This document shows positions 49,377 to 58,285 of a stretch of DNA of 64,000 nt, piece by piece (position 1 is the stretch's first letter; every line of letters begins with the position of its first letter). The stretch is from Alkalibacter saccharofermentans DSM 14828 (GTDB lineage Bacteria; Bacillota; Clostridia; Eubacteriales; Alkalibacteraceae). The notes beneath the pieces were generated by a model. The model made no database searches. It worked only from the letters and a program-made list of their open reading frames with translations, and was not told the DNA's origin. The position numbers were made by a program, and so were the translations under genes. Location of the stretch: assembly GCF_900128885.1 (NCBI RefSeq), contig NZ_FQTU01000007.1:1-64000 (forward strand), given 5' to 3'.

Positions 49377-50174
49377 ATGAATTTAGAATATTTTTATGAG
49401 CGGGCCATTACCCACGGAGGACGGATACTTATATCAATCGTAGTGCTCTTGATAGGTCTGGCAGTCATAAACCAGTTTATGAAATTTGTTGACAGAGGTT
49501 TTGAAAAAAACAACATGGACTTATCCCTAAGGCCTTTTTTGCTGTCTCTTATAAAAATTACGCTGAAGATAGTGCTGGTCATATCTGTTGCATCCATGAT
49601 GGGTGCTCAAGTAACATCCTTTATAGCAATTCTCGGTTCTGCCGGGCTCGCCATAGGACTTGCTCTTCAGGGAAGCCTGTCAAATTTCGCCGGCGGAGTT
49701 TTGATATTATTACTTAAACCATTTACAGTGGGGGACTATATCGAGGCTGCAGGCTATTCCGGTGCGGTAACCGAAATACAGATGTTTTACACCATATTGA
49801 CCACTCCGGACAATAAAAAAATAATTGTGCCCAATTCGAATATGTCAAATAGCGGAACAGTCAATTACTCTGCAAATCCTACAAGGCGAGTGGATTTTGT
49901 TTTTGGCGTGGGGTACGAATCAGACATAGCAAAGGTCAAAGAGATACTAATGAAAATAGCTATGGAGGATACGCTGGTTTTGCATGAGCCTGAGCCTCAG
50001 GTAGTTCTTGGAAAGCACGATGCAAGCTCCATAAATTTTTATTACAGGGTATGGTGCAATGCTGAGGATTACTGGACTATATATTTTGACACTATGGAAA
50101 AAGTCAAGATAGCCTTTGATGATAACGGCATCAGCATACCTTTCCCGCAAATGGATGTACATATGGTAAAGTAG
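49377..50174 (+). CDS. mscS: Small-conductance mechanosensitive channel (MscS family)
   Basis: This 265-residue protein has three N-terminal membrane helices. The pore helix shows the Gly/Ala pattern GSAGLAIGLALQGSLSNFAG, followed by LLLKPFTVGDYIEAAG of the beta domain. It opens under osmotic downshock to release solutes. Length and order are canonical. AGGAGG precedes the ATG, and it is monocistronic, ending at a terminator. Homologues with the same fold but different gating cannot be excluded. Confidence 0.9.
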   Translation: MNLEYFYERAITHGGRILISIVVLLIGLAVINQFMKFVDRGFEKNNMDLSLRPFLLSLIKITLKIVLVISVASMMGAQVTSFIAILGSAGLAIGLALQGSLSNFAGGVLILLLKPFTVGDYIEAAGYSGAVTEIQMFYTILTTPDNKKIIVPNSNMSNSGTVNYSANPTRRVDFVFGVGYESDIAKVKEILMKIAMEDTLVLHEPEPQVVLGKHDASSINFYYRVWCNAEDYWTIYFDTMEKVKIAFDDNGISIPFPQMDVHMVK

Positions 50175-50180
50175 ATGTTA

Positions 50181-50212
50181 GGCCTTGGAGGATTCTTCAA
50201 GGCTTTGCTTTT
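50181..50212 (+). terminator. mscS terminator
   Basis: GCCTTGGAG and TTCAAGGC pair with one G-U and are followed by TTTGCTTTTT. Seven bases after the mscS stop. Confidence 0.75.
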
Positions 50213-50337
50213 TACATGCTTCAATTGTGCAAATGATACAATTATTTACCGGGTTTTGATATCCACCTTACATTCTTTATGTACATTCGTTGATATAAAA
50301 TGATTCATATAGACCTAAATTTGAAAGGTTTGAGATT

Positions 50338-51285
50338 ATGATAGACAATATGATATTTAGTATAGGAATAGCGGCACCGATTTTTTTGGTCATGGTCGCA
50401 GGATATGGGCTGAGAAAAAGAGGATGGATTGACGGACAGTTCGTAAAGCAAGCAAACAGGCTAATATTCTATATAGCACTTCCGATTAAGCTTTTTAATG
50501 ACGTAAGAGTAGTCGATTTAAGTGAGATACTCGATTTTAGATTTTACCTTTTTATTATGTTGGGTGTAGTGCTAAGCGTAGTCTTTGCGTGGATAGTATC
50601 TTTTTTTGTAATCAAAATCCAAGGTCAAAGGGGCGCCTTTATCCAAGGATCGTTTAGAGGCAATTTTCTCTATGTTGGGTTTTCCTTGATAGAAAACATC
50701 ATGGGCTCCCTGGGGGCGAAGGCTCCAATGATGCTGGCCGTTACCATGCCCCTTTACAATATACTTGCTGTAATTATATTTTCATTTAACAATCCTGACA
50801 GAGAAGTAAAGGTAAGTTTGAGATCCAGTTTTTTGGAGCTTGCAAAGAACCCTATGATAATAGGGATCTTCCTAGGCTTTATAGCAGCTTTGATAGACCT
50901 GTCGATACCGGTGGCGGCTTTAAGGACTGCAAGTTACCTTGAGTCTCTTGCTACGCCGCTGGCCTTATTGTCAATCGGTGCGTCGGTGGATTTAGGCGTG
51001 ATTTTTAAAAATCTATCTCCCGCGCTTAAAGCTACAAGCCTAAAGCTTGTGATCATTCCGCTGCTGGCAGTTGTCGCGGCATCGGCATTTGGTTTTGAAA
51101 ATAGCGATATCATCTTGGTATACATCCTCTTTGGAGTGCCGACAGCCACAGTGTCTTATATTATTGCAGTTGGCATGGACGGTGATGGAGAGCTTGCCTC
51201 CAGCATTATAATGGCAACGACCCTCCTATCTGTAATTACCATGACGGGTTTTATTTTTGTTTTTAGGACTCTTGGGATGATATAG
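50338..51285 (+). CDS. AEC-family transporter (auxin-efflux-carrier fold)
   Basis: This 315-residue protein has ten predicted membrane helices: APIFLVMVAGYGLRKRGWID at the start, SFRGNFLYVGFSLIENIMGS in the middle, and GVPTATVSYIIAVGMDGDGE near the end, which is the family's most conserved loop. Bacterial members export malonate, malate or other organic acids. The ribosome site is weak. It lies just upstream of the CdaR-type regulator and the hexarate locus, so it may move a related acid, which is only inference. Confidence 0.87.
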   Translation: MIDNMIFSIGIAAPIFLVMVAGYGLRKRGWIDGQFVKQANRLIFYIALPIKLFNDVRVVDLSEILDFRFYLFIMLGVVLSVVFAWIVSFFVIKIQGQRGAFIQGSFRGNFLYVGFSLIENIMGSLGAKAPMMLAVTMPLYNILAVIIFSFNNPDREVKVSLRSSFLELAKNPMIIGIFLGFIAALIDLSIPVAALRTASYLESLATPLALLSIGASVDLGVIFKNLSPALKATSLKLVIIPLLAVVAASAFGFENSDIILVYILFGVPTATVSYIIAVGMDGDGELASSIIMATTLLSVITMTGFIFVFRTLGMI

Positions 51286-51379
51286 CCGTATTGCAACCCA
51301 TAGCGCAAAAGGATATAATTTTAGTATAAGGATATACTTAATAACGAAGTGTATTTAAAGGTTGGAAGGGAGAATCGAT

Positions 51380-52519
51380 ATGGCTTTGCTTGATGCAGCG
51401 CTGGCACAACGTTTTATAGACAAAATGGGCAAGTACCTTGAATATAATATAAATGTAATGAACGAAAACGGGATAATAATAGCAAGCAGAGACGAAAACA
51501 GGATAGGGGATTTTCACGAAGTCGCTAATGGGATGCTTAACGGCACCTTGAACACAGGGGTGGTTGATGAAGAAAAAAAGTTTATCGGTACCAAACCTGG
51601 AGTCAACTTGTTTATAGAGCACAAAGCAAAACCTGTAGGGGTAATCTGCGTAACGGGAAACCCTGAAAGCGTAAAGTCCTTTGCTGGGCTGGTAAAGGTT
51701 TCCTTGGAGGCTATGCTGGAATATGAGCTCTATATGGAAAGAAAACGTAGCAGGAGAAACAAATCCGAACAGTTCTTGTATTATCTTCTCTTCGAAGAAA
51801 ATCCTGACTTGACTGTCCTTAACAGTCTCGCAGACGAAATAGAGCTTGATAAAGAGCTGATGAGAACGGCGATTGTCATTAAGGTGCAAAAAAATTATGA
51901 CACTCAAAGCATGCTAAAGTCAATCAGTCTTTCAAAGGGATATACCCATACTGACCTGGTCGTGGTGGCATCAAATGACAACATCGTGATTTTAAAGTCT
52001 GTAAAGACTAAAGGTATAACCGATATGTCAGATTACAGATACAATATGGAAGAATTTATTGAAGATTTTTTAACTAGAATTCCCGACGGGCTTCATTCTT
52101 CTGACTTTAGCTTTTATGTGGGAAGCCTTCAAAACAAGCTTGACATGTACAGAAAATCTTACATACATGCCCAGGAGATATTTTTGCATACAAAATACAA
52201 AGAGGGGATCAACTTCTTTGACGACTACATAGTGGACTATTTTAGAAGCATAGTCACAATGAAGGAATTCGACGACATATTCAACGTATACAACCAGGTT
52301 TTTACCGAGGATGAGCGACAGATGATAGCAGAAACTGTGCAGGTATTAAGCAACAATAACTACAACGTGGTAAACAGCGCAAAGGAGCTTTTCATGCATA
52401 GAAATACCTTGGTGTTCAGACTAAACAAAATAAAAAATACTCTAAATATCGACCCTATAGCAAATGCTGCGGATAGGGAGTTTTTAAACGAGCTGGCTTA
52501 TTACTTTCGAAACAAGTAG
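51380..52519 (+). CDS. CdaR-family regulator of sugar-diacid use
   Basis: This 379-residue protein has an N-terminal diacid-recognition domain (LDAALAQRFIDKMGKYLEYN, INVMNENGIIIASRDENRIG, then GVVDEEKKFIGTKPGVNLFI). A central region follows, then a PucR/CdaR C-terminal helix-turn-helix (NNYNVVNSAKELFMHRNTLV, FRLNKIKNTLNIDP). CdaR proteins sense glucarate, galactarate or glycerate and activate their catabolic genes. Located directly before the hexarate operon, this is its probable activator. GGAAGGGAG precedes the ATG at 51380; the upstream TTG in frame lies inside the site. Confidence 0.9.
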   Translation: MALLDAALAQRFIDKMGKYLEYNINVMNENGIIIASRDENRIGDFHEVANGMLNGTLNTGVVDEEKKFIGTKPGVNLFIEHKAKPVGVICVTGNPESVKSFAGLVKVSLEAMLEYELYMERKRSRRNKSEQFLYYLLFEENPDLTVLNSLADEIELDKELMRTAIVIKVQKNYDTQSMLKSISLSKGYTHTDLVVVASNDNIVILKSVKTKGITDMSDYRYNMEEFIEDFLTRIPDGLHSSDFSFYVGSLQNKLDMYRKSYIHAQEIFLHTKYKEGINFFDDYIVDYFRSIVTMKEFDDIFNVYNQVFTEDERQMIAETVQVLSNNNYNVVNSAKELFMHRNTLVFRLNKIKNTLNIDPIANAADREFLNELAYYFRNK

Positions 52520-52534
52520 AAAAACAGTATTTTG

Positions 52535-52562
52535 GAGAGCGGAGCAATGACCGCTCTTTTTT
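52535..52562 (+). terminator. cdaR terminator
   Basis: AGAGCGG and CCGCTCT pair across an eight-base loop, followed by six T. It lies 16 bases after the cdaR stop and separates it from the transporter operon. Confidence 0.85.
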
Positions 52563-52594
52563 AGTTAGAAGGCTTAAAATGAAAACAATACCAT

Positions 52595-52661
52595 TTGTAT
52601 ATAACGTACAATAATTACGACCTAAATTAATGCACCTGTGACATGTTAAAATCATGTTACA
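52595..52661. promoter_or_regulatory. Operator-like inverted repeats ahead of the transporter operon
   Basis: Two imperfect palindromes. TTGTA-N7-TACAA lies at 52595-52611. TGTGACATG-N7-CATGTTACA lies at 52637-52661, where the halves match at 8 of 9 bases. The latter contains ACATGTTA, also found in front of the GntR-hybrid gene at 63901-63908. They are candidates for the CdaR and GntR-hybrid binding sites. Confidence 0.5.
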
Positions 52662-52872
52662 TGGAATAGAATAAGATTGTAATCAGGGGCAGGACAAACT
52701 TAACAAGGAAGCTCGTCACTTGATTAACAATTGTAATCGTATTTATGAAAAGCGGGTGAAAAGTCTAAGTTACCCAGTATCTACCAAGTTTGTTGACGCA
52801 GCACTTAGCTGTGTTGAAAAACGGACAAAAATTAAGTCCGGTATAAAGTTTTTAATAATAGGAGGGAAAAGA
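52662..52872 (+). other. Leader of the transporter operon
   Basis: About 210 bases before the transporter SBP gene, open in frame from 52720, but without a ribosome site until AGGAGGG at 52861. It is probably untranslated leader. No terminator or known riboswitch is evident. Confidence 0.4.
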
Positions 52873-53871
52873 ATGAGCAAAAAAGGGAAAATGAAAAAAA
52901 GATTAGCTGTAGTTGCTGCTTTAATGTTGGTAGCGATGGTTGCGCTTACTGGTTGTGCCGGTAAAAAGAGTATAAGGGTATTGATTGGTTCTACGGCTGT
53001 TACAGGCGATACATACCAAACTGCTGACTTTATCACACGTGCAATCGCAGATGATTTAAATGCGGACATGAGGGTGGATCCAGTTGGATCTTCGGAGATG
53101 TTTAGAGAACTTGGAAGAGCTGGAACAGACGGAAGCACCATCGCCTTGTTCCATGATTATACTTTCTTGGGCACGTTATATGGTGCTTATGAAGAAAATT
53201 GGCTTGAAGAGTTTCAAGTAGGTCCGACGATATCTATTAATGCGGGGACTTGCTTAGCTGTTATGGCGAATAATGAATATGGTATTGAAGACTGGGATTC
53301 GCTAGTTGAAGCTGCTAGAGAAAACGTAATAGTATTTGGGATTGAAGAAGGATCGGTATCAAACTATATTTCAGAGCAAACAAAAAGATTTTTAGTAGAT
53401 AATGAAGGTGTTCCGGAAGAAAATATTCAGTTTAGTGCATTGGGTGGAATGAGTGCTCAACGTGAGGCTCTATGGGCTGGAACAATTGATGTGTTTAACG
53501 GTTCTTACTCTGCTGATATCGAGAACACAGCCGAGAGAGGTAACACTGACGAAAGAACAACAATGAATATAATAGCCTTGACAGGTAGGGATAGACTTGA
53601 TGGAGTTGATATACCAACATTAGGTGAATTAACAAACGGAAGATTGTTCTATGACAAGGAGTTCTTCTTCATCACTCAAAAAGAGACAGATGCTGATTTT
53701 ATTAAAGAGTTGGAAGATGCAGTTAAAGATGCGCTTGAAAACGATGAAGAACTTAAAGCTCAATTTGCGCAAAATCAGTTTATGGCAAACTTCAAGACTT
53801 TGGAAGAATCGGTCCCTTATTTCAATGAAAAAATGGAATCTGCTAGGCAAATTATAGAGTCAGGAAGATAA
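52873..53871 (+). CDS. Tripartite tricarboxylate transporter-family substrate-binding lipoprotein
   Basis: This 332-residue exported lipoprotein has a basic start (MSKKGKMKKRL), a hydrophobic stretch and the lipobox LTGC, so the mature protein starts at the cysteine near residue 28. The remainder resembles TctC/Bug proteins: SIRVLIGSTAVTGDTYQTAD, FRELGRAGTDGSTIALF, and VFNGSYSADIENTAERGN. TctC binds the substrate outside the cell for TctAB. Within this operon the ligand is probably a hexarate such as glucarate. AGGAGGG precedes the ATG. Confidence 0.85.
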   Translation: MSKKGKMKKRLAVVAALMLVAMVALTGCAGKKSIRVLIGSTAVTGDTYQTADFITRAIADDLNADMRVDPVGSSEMFRELGRAGTDGSTIALFHDYTFLGTLYGAYEENWLEEFQVGPTISINAGTCLAVMANNEYGIEDWDSLVEAARENVIVFGIEEGSVSNYISEQTKRFLVDNEGVPEENIQFSALGGMSAQREALWAGTIDVFNGSYSADIENTAERGNTDERTTMNIIALTGRDRLDGVDIPTLGELTNGRLFYDKEFFFITQKETDADFIKELEDAVKDALENDEELKAQFAQNQFMANFKTLEESVPYFNEKMESARQIIESGR

Positions 53872-53890
53872 CAATTAATTGATCCAAATG

Positions 53891-53916
53891 CGAGCAGGGC
53901 TATATAGCCCTGCTCG
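53891..53916 (+). promoter_or_regulatory. Perfect intercistronic palindrome between tctC- and tctB-like genes
   Basis: A 26-base palindrome with arms CGAGCAGGGCTA and TAGCCCTGCTCG, 20 bases after the binding-protein stop. There is no T-run, so it is not a plain terminator. It would form a very stable hairpin in the messenger RNA and is well placed to protect the upstream gene's message. Confidence 0.65.
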
Positions 53917-53958
53917 ACAAATATAAAATGATGTAATTTTATTGTAGAAGGTGAAAAA

Positions 53959-54390
53959 ATGATATCAATAATAGGTAACACTTCGTCACTTTTTTTGAAT
54001 TCTAGCATTATCGATATGGCTAACAGACATTTGTTTTTCCCGGAGCTTGTGACCAAGGTCTTGGGAGTATTGTTCATTTTGCTTTTGATAACAAATTCAA
54101 AAAAAATATTCAAGACTATAAGAAATATTAAAACAAGAGATAAAGAAATAAACATATTTAAAAACTGGAAGTTGTTTTTTGGAAATCTGGCACTTTTGTT
54201 CGGCTACGTTTTTCTGTTGGATTGGTTGGGTTTTATTATCGCGACGGCATTGTATATGTTCCTTACGATACTTCTTTTCTATGGAACTACAAGCAAAAAA
54301 ATTATACTGATGGCTCTTGCTGTATCTGGAACGACGGTTAGTGCAATATATATAATTTTTGGCACGGTATTTAGAATTACATTGCCATAA
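53959..54390 (+). CDS. TctB-like small membrane subunit
   Basis: This 143-residue protein has three to four predicted membrane helices: VTKVLGVLFILLLITNSKKI, LFFGNLALLFGYVFLLDWLG, FIIATALYMFLTILLFYG and LMALAVSGTTVSAIYIIFGT. This is the TctB profile: small, poorly conserved membrane subunit between the binding protein and the large permease. GAAGGTG precedes the ATG. The gene order binding protein, TctB, TctA is standard. Confidence 0.78.
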   Translation: MISIIGNTSSLFLNSSIIDMANRHLFFPELVTKVLGVLFILLLITNSKKIFKTIRNIKTRDKEINIFKNWKLFFGNLALLFGYVFLLDWLGFIIATALYMFLTILLFYGTTSKKIILMALAVSGTTVSAIYIIFGTVFRITLP

Positions 54391-54428
54391 CTAAATAAGT
54401 AGATTTAGTACAAAAAGGAGAAAGTTTA

Positions 54429-55916
54429 ATGATAACGATAGGAATTTTAATTCTACTAGGCGTTGTTGGTGGAATAATATTTGGTGCTATTCCTGGTATG
54501 ACTGCTACTATGGCTTTGGCGGTTTTTTTACCTCTTACGTATGCATTCGATCTAACTGAGAGTTTGGCATTGTTGATTGGACTCTATGTGGGAGGAATAA
54601 GTGGAGGTTTAGTACCGGCTATACTATTGAATATTCCAGGGACGCCGTCGTCTATAACAACAACATTTGATGGATATCCAATGACATTGAAAAATCAAGG
54701 AGAAAGAGCTTTGAAAATTGGAATTGCATCTTCACTTGTAGGTGGGCTGATTAGTTGGTTGATATTATGGTTTTTTGCACCAACACTAGCATCTTTTGCT
54801 TTGGATTTTACACCCGTTGAAAAGTTTTTACTTATAGTATTTGCATTGACGGTAATTATCTCATTGTCAAAAGGTGGTTTGATTGTTGGTACTTTTAGCG
54901 GGGTGCTTGGAATCTTTATTAGTCTTATGGGAAGGCACAGTTCAGCTTTAGGCGGAAACAATCAATTTCGTTTGGTGCCGGAATTTTTGAAAGACACTCT
55001 TGATAGTGGATTTACACTATTACCTGTACTGATAGGACTTTTTGCACTTGGTCAGATAATAGAACAGTGTGAGATTGGCATGGACAGTGACTGTAACACT
55101 AATGTAATGTCTTTTACAGAAAAACAGGAAAAGAAATTCTCTTTTAGAGATTTGAAAGATCAGAAATTCAATCTTATAAGATCTTCTGTAATAGGAACAT
55201 TTATAGGAATATTGCCTGGTGTTGGTGGTTCTGCAGCTTCCATACTCTCATATAGTCAGGCAAAAAATATGTCTAAAAAACCAGAAGAACTTGGCAAAGG
55301 AGCTGTTGAAGGGGTAGTTGCTTCAGAAGCCTCAAATAACGGATTGACAGGTGGAGCTTTGATTCCGTTATTGTCGTTGGGAATACCTGGAGACAGTACA
55401 ACAGCAATATTAATTGGTGCTTTCACACTTCAAGGGATAGCGGTTGGACCAACATTTATAAACAATAATCCTGAAACTTGGAACAGCTTGATATGGTCGT
55501 TGTTGGTAGCTAATATTTTAATGTTTTTAGTAATGTTCTTTGCAATAAAGTATATAGCTAAAATAATATGTGTTCCTAAACAAATTATATATCCGATTAT
55601 TGTTGTTATGTGTGCTGTTGGCGCATATGCTATACGCTATGGTGTTATGTTTGATATTTGGACTGTGATGTTCTTTGGTTTTGTAGGTTATATGTTCAGT
55701 AAACTTGGGCTTAAATCTGCACCTTTTCTAATAGGGTTCATACTAGGGAAAGAACTTGAACAAAATTTACTTCAGTCAATATTTTACTATGATAGCTGGT
55801 CTATATTCTTTACTAAAGGTCCGATAGTATGGGTTCTATGGGCGTTTATAGCGATTTCTTTGATGGTGGCAATAAAAGAGAATATTGATCATTGGAAACA
55901 AAGCAAGAAGGCATAA
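54429..55916 (+). CDS. TctA large permease subunit
   Basis: This 495-residue permease has about 12 membrane helices and the TctA hallmark motifs GAIPGMTATMALAVFLPL, NIPGTPSSITTTFDGYPM, GILPGVGGSAASILSYSQAK and LSLGIPGDSTTAILIGAF. Members drive cation-coupled uptake of tricarboxylates, dicarboxylates or sugar acids. The length of about 500 is normal. AAAAGGAG precedes the ATG. Together with the preceding two genes it forms a complete tripartite transporter for the hexarate operon. Confidence 0.93.
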   Translation: MITIGILILLGVVGGIIFGAIPGMTATMALAVFLPLTYAFDLTESLALLIGLYVGGISGGLVPAILLNIPGTPSSITTTFDGYPMTLKNQGERALKIGIASSLVGGLISWLILWFFAPTLASFALDFTPVEKFLLIVFALTVIISLSKGGLIVGTFSGVLGIFISLMGRHSSALGGNNQFRLVPEFLKDTLDSGFTLLPVLIGLFALGQIIEQCEIGMDSDCNTNVMSFTEKQEKKFSFRDLKDQKFNLIRSSVIGTFIGILPGVGGSAASILSYSQAKNMSKKPEELGKGAVEGVVASEASNNGLTGGALIPLLSLGIPGDSTTAILIGAFTLQGIAVGPTFINNNPETWNSLIWSLLVANILMFLVMFFAIKYIAKIICVPKQIIYPIIVVMCAVGAYAIRYGVMFDIWTVMFFGFVGYMFSKLGLKSAPFLIGFILGKELEQNLLQSIFYYDSWSIFFTKGPIVWVLWAFIAISLMVAIKENIDHWKQSKKA

Positions 55917-55941
55917 ATAAGGCAAACGGATGTGAGCAAAA

Positions 55942-56937
55942 TTGAAAAACCACAAGGTGTTCATCGCAAAAAAGATACCCACGGAGGTTGAAAAATATAT
56001 CGCCAGCCACTGCGAATATGAGATGTGGGATAAGGACGAGAAAATCCCACAAGAAATTTTGTACGAAAAAATCAGCGACGTAGATGGAGTGATGTTATCA
56101 CAAGTGAGGGTGGATGGCAGGTTTTTCGATTATGCTCCAAAACTAAAAGTCGTAAGCGCCATTTCGGCAGGATATGACAATTTTGATACCAAGGAAATAA
56201 TAAAAAGAGGGATCTTGGCAACCCACACCCCGAAGGTATTGGACGATACAGTTGCAGATCTGGTTATGGGCCTGGTTTTATCCACAGCCAGGAGAATACC
56301 CGAGCTCGATAGATATGTAAGAGAAAATAGATGGAAAAGCAGTGACGCAACAACGCTTTTCGGCAAGGATGTCAGCCATGCCGTACTGGGAATAGTCGGC
56401 ATGGGAAACATCGGAAGATCTGTAGCCAAGAGAGCAAAATTTGGATTTGACATGGAAGTCATCTACCACAACAGAAAAAGAAATGCCGAGGCAGAAAGAG
56501 AGATTGGAGCAGTCTATGCTGAGTTTGAAGAATTGCTTGGGAAAAGCGATTTTGTGGCAGTGATGACTCCCGTCAACGAGAGCACTCGTAAAATGTTCAA
56601 TAAGGGAGTGTTCGAAAAGATGAAAGACTCGGCGATACTGATAAACGCATCAAGAGGAGAGGTTGTCGATGAGGATGACTTGGCAGAAGCTTTGACAAAT
56701 GGGTTAATAGCAGGTGCAGGATTAGATGTCTATGAAAAGGAACCAATAGGGAGGAACAACCCCCTTTTGGGGATGAAAAACGTAGTTTTACTGCCGCACA
56801 TTGGTTCGGCAACACAAAGCACAAGATCAAAGATGGCAGAAATAGCTGCTGAAAGCATGATAAAGTCTTTGAATGGAGAAGCTTGCGAATACCTGATTCC
56901 GGAGCTTAAAAATGCAAAGTTAACATGTGAAAAGTAA
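55942..56937 (+). CDS. D-isomer-specific 2-hydroxyacid dehydrogenase
   Basis: This 331-residue enzyme has the NAD(P)-binding motif GIVGMGNIGRSVAKRAKFG. Catalytic residues are arginine in INASRGEVVDEDDLAEAL, glutamate in GLDVYEKEPIG, and histidine in LLPHIGSATQSTRSK. Its closest class is glyoxylate/hydroxypyruvate reductase (GhrB-like), acting on glyoxylate, hydroxypyruvate or gluconate derivatives. In this operon it may handle hydroxypyruvate or tartronate semialdehyde by-products. The TTG start is 26 bases after the tctA stop with only a weak ribosome site. Confidence 0.85.
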   Translation: MKNHKVFIAKKIPTEVEKYIASHCEYEMWDKDEKIPQEILYEKISDVDGVMLSQVRVDGRFFDYAPKLKVVSAISAGYDNFDTKEIIKRGILATHTPKVLDDTVADLVMGLVLSTARRIPELDRYVRENRWKSSDATTLFGKDVSHAVLGIVGMGNIGRSVAKRAKFGFDMEVIYHNRKRNAEAEREIGAVYAEFEELLGKSDFVAVMTPVNESTRKMFNKGVFEKMKDSAILINASRGEVVDEDDLAEALTNGLIAGAGLDVYEKEPIGRNNPLLGMKNVVLLPHIGSATQSTRSKMAEIAAESMIKSLNGEACEYLIPELKNAKLTCEK

Positions 56938-57069
56938 TTGTACTATAGGTACAAGCATTCAGTGGTTTTTAATACAGGGATGACATTTAAAGATGTCAAA
57001 GTTTCCAATATAATTTAAATAAGAACAGTGTATACGGGAAATAAAATTAAAGCTCTGAAAGGAGTAGAC

Positions 57070-57329
57070 ATGGAAAAAGCATTACTAATCAAGGTAAATC
57101 CAAAAGACAATGTTGAGATAGTAGTAAACGACGATGGAATTAAAAAGGGAAGGACCTGATAGATATAAACGCGGGGATCATCGCCACAGGTGAAGCTACT
57201 ATCGAAGAAGTGGGAGAAGAAATTTTCAATCTTATTTTAGAAGTGGCGAGCGGTGATAAAAAGACATGGGCAGACCATTGGGGCATAGAGAATGCTTTGT
57301 GCCTGTTCAACCCTGCGCCGGTAACATAA
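57070..57329 (+). pseudogene. garD: Internally deleted galactarate dehydratase relic
   Basis: A small UxaA/GarD N-terminal (SAF) start, MEKALLIKVNPKDNVEIVVN, runs 29 residues to a stop. Directly after it in another frame comes LIDINAGIIATGEATIEEVG, then LEVASGDKKTWADHWGIE and a C-terminus FNPAPVT. The C-terminus of E. coli GarD has the same DINAG, VASGKKKT, WG and FNPAPVT features. Roughly 430 middle residues, including the iron-binding active site, are missing. GAAAGGAG still precedes the start. The remnant cannot be active. Confidence 0.85.
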
Positions 57330-57370
57330 TGCAAATCTTAAAGTGAGGACACTTTGAAGGAGGAAAAAAT

Positions 57371-58264
57371 TTGAAAATAGAAGAACTCATAGGTGTAATA
57401 CCGCCGATAATCACGCCGGTGGATGATAATGAAAACGTGGATGTAGAAGGACTTAAAAGAGTCATTGACCACGTTGTAGATGGCGGGGTTCACGGAGTGT
57501 TCGTTCTTGGAAGCAACGGCGAATTCTATGCTCTGGACAATGAAAATCAAAAGCTGGCTGTAGAAACAACCGTCAAGCACGTTAATGGAAAAGTTCCGGT
57601 GTATGCAGGGACAGGTGAAATAACTACAAAAGCATGTGTAAAGGCAGTTCAGATGGCTGAAGATGCAGGAGCTGACGCTATGAGCGTTCTTACCCCAATG
57701 TTCATCAATCCTTCTGAAAAGGAAATGTATGCACATTTTGAGACTATTGCCAAAGCTACAAGCTTGCCGATTCTTTTATACAACAATCCTGGAAAGACTA
57801 CCAACAATATTTCTGTAAGCATGCTGAAAAGACTTGCCGAGATAGACAATATTATCGGAATCAAAAATACGTCACTGGATTTTTCCCAGACAGTTGAGTA
57901 TATTGACGCGACTAGAGACAATGATACTTTTGAGGTTTTAAGCGGAACGGACTACTACATTTACGCTACGTTGATGTATGGCGGAGTGGGATGTGTTGCA
58001 GGAACGGCGAATGTCGCTCCAAGACTTGTTTCAGACATTTACGATAAGTTTGTTGTAGGAGACTATAAGGGTGCAATGAAGTCTCAGTTTGACTTGGTTC
58101 CTCTAAGAAAAGCTTACAATTTCGGAAGCTTTCCTGTAGTTATGAAGGATTGCCTCAACTTGATGGGTTTAAATGTGGGACATCCGGTAAAGCCCATCGG
58201 TCACTGTTCAGAAGAAAAGATGGAAGATTTAAAAAAGGTACTGGCTGATTTAGATCTAATCTAA
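57371..58264 (+). CDS. DapA-superfamily lyase, probable 5-keto-4-deoxyglucarate aldolase
   Basis: This 297-residue enzyme has the class I aldolase/dihydrodipicolinate synthase fold: VIPPIITPVDDNENVDVEGL, GSNGEFYALDNENQKLAV, and LYNNPGKTTNNISV with the proton-shuttle tyrosine. The Schiff-base lysine is in IIGIKNTSLDF. Family members include dihydrodipicolinate synthase, N-acetylneuraminate lyase, KdgD dehydratases and keto-deoxy sugar acid aldolases. The operon makes and uses tartronate semialdehyde, so splitting of 5-keto-4-deoxyglucarate to pyruvate and that compound is the fitting reaction. KdgD-type dehydration is the alternative. The TTG start has GAAGGAGG upstream. Confidence 0.85.
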   Translation: MKIEELIGVIPPIITPVDDNENVDVEGLKRVIDHVVDGGVHGVFVLGSNGEFYALDNENQKLAVETTVKHVNGKVPVYAGTGEITTKACVKAVQMAEDAGADAMSVLTPMFINPSEKEMYAHFETIAKATSLPILLYNNPGKTTNNISVSMLKRLAEIDNIIGIKNTSLDFSQTVEYIDATRDNDTFEVLSGTDYYIYATLMYGGVGCVAGTANVAPRLVSDIYDKFVVGDYKGAMKSQFDLVPLRKAYNFGSFPVVMKDCLNLMGLNVGHPVKPIGHCSEEKMEDLKKVLADLDLI

Positions 58265-58285
58265 ATGTCGGTAAGAGGTGATAAT

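Noticed and set aside
52720..52872. 51-codon N-terminal extension of the transporter binding protein
   Set aside because: The signal peptide and ribosome site place the start at 52873. The extension has no start signal.
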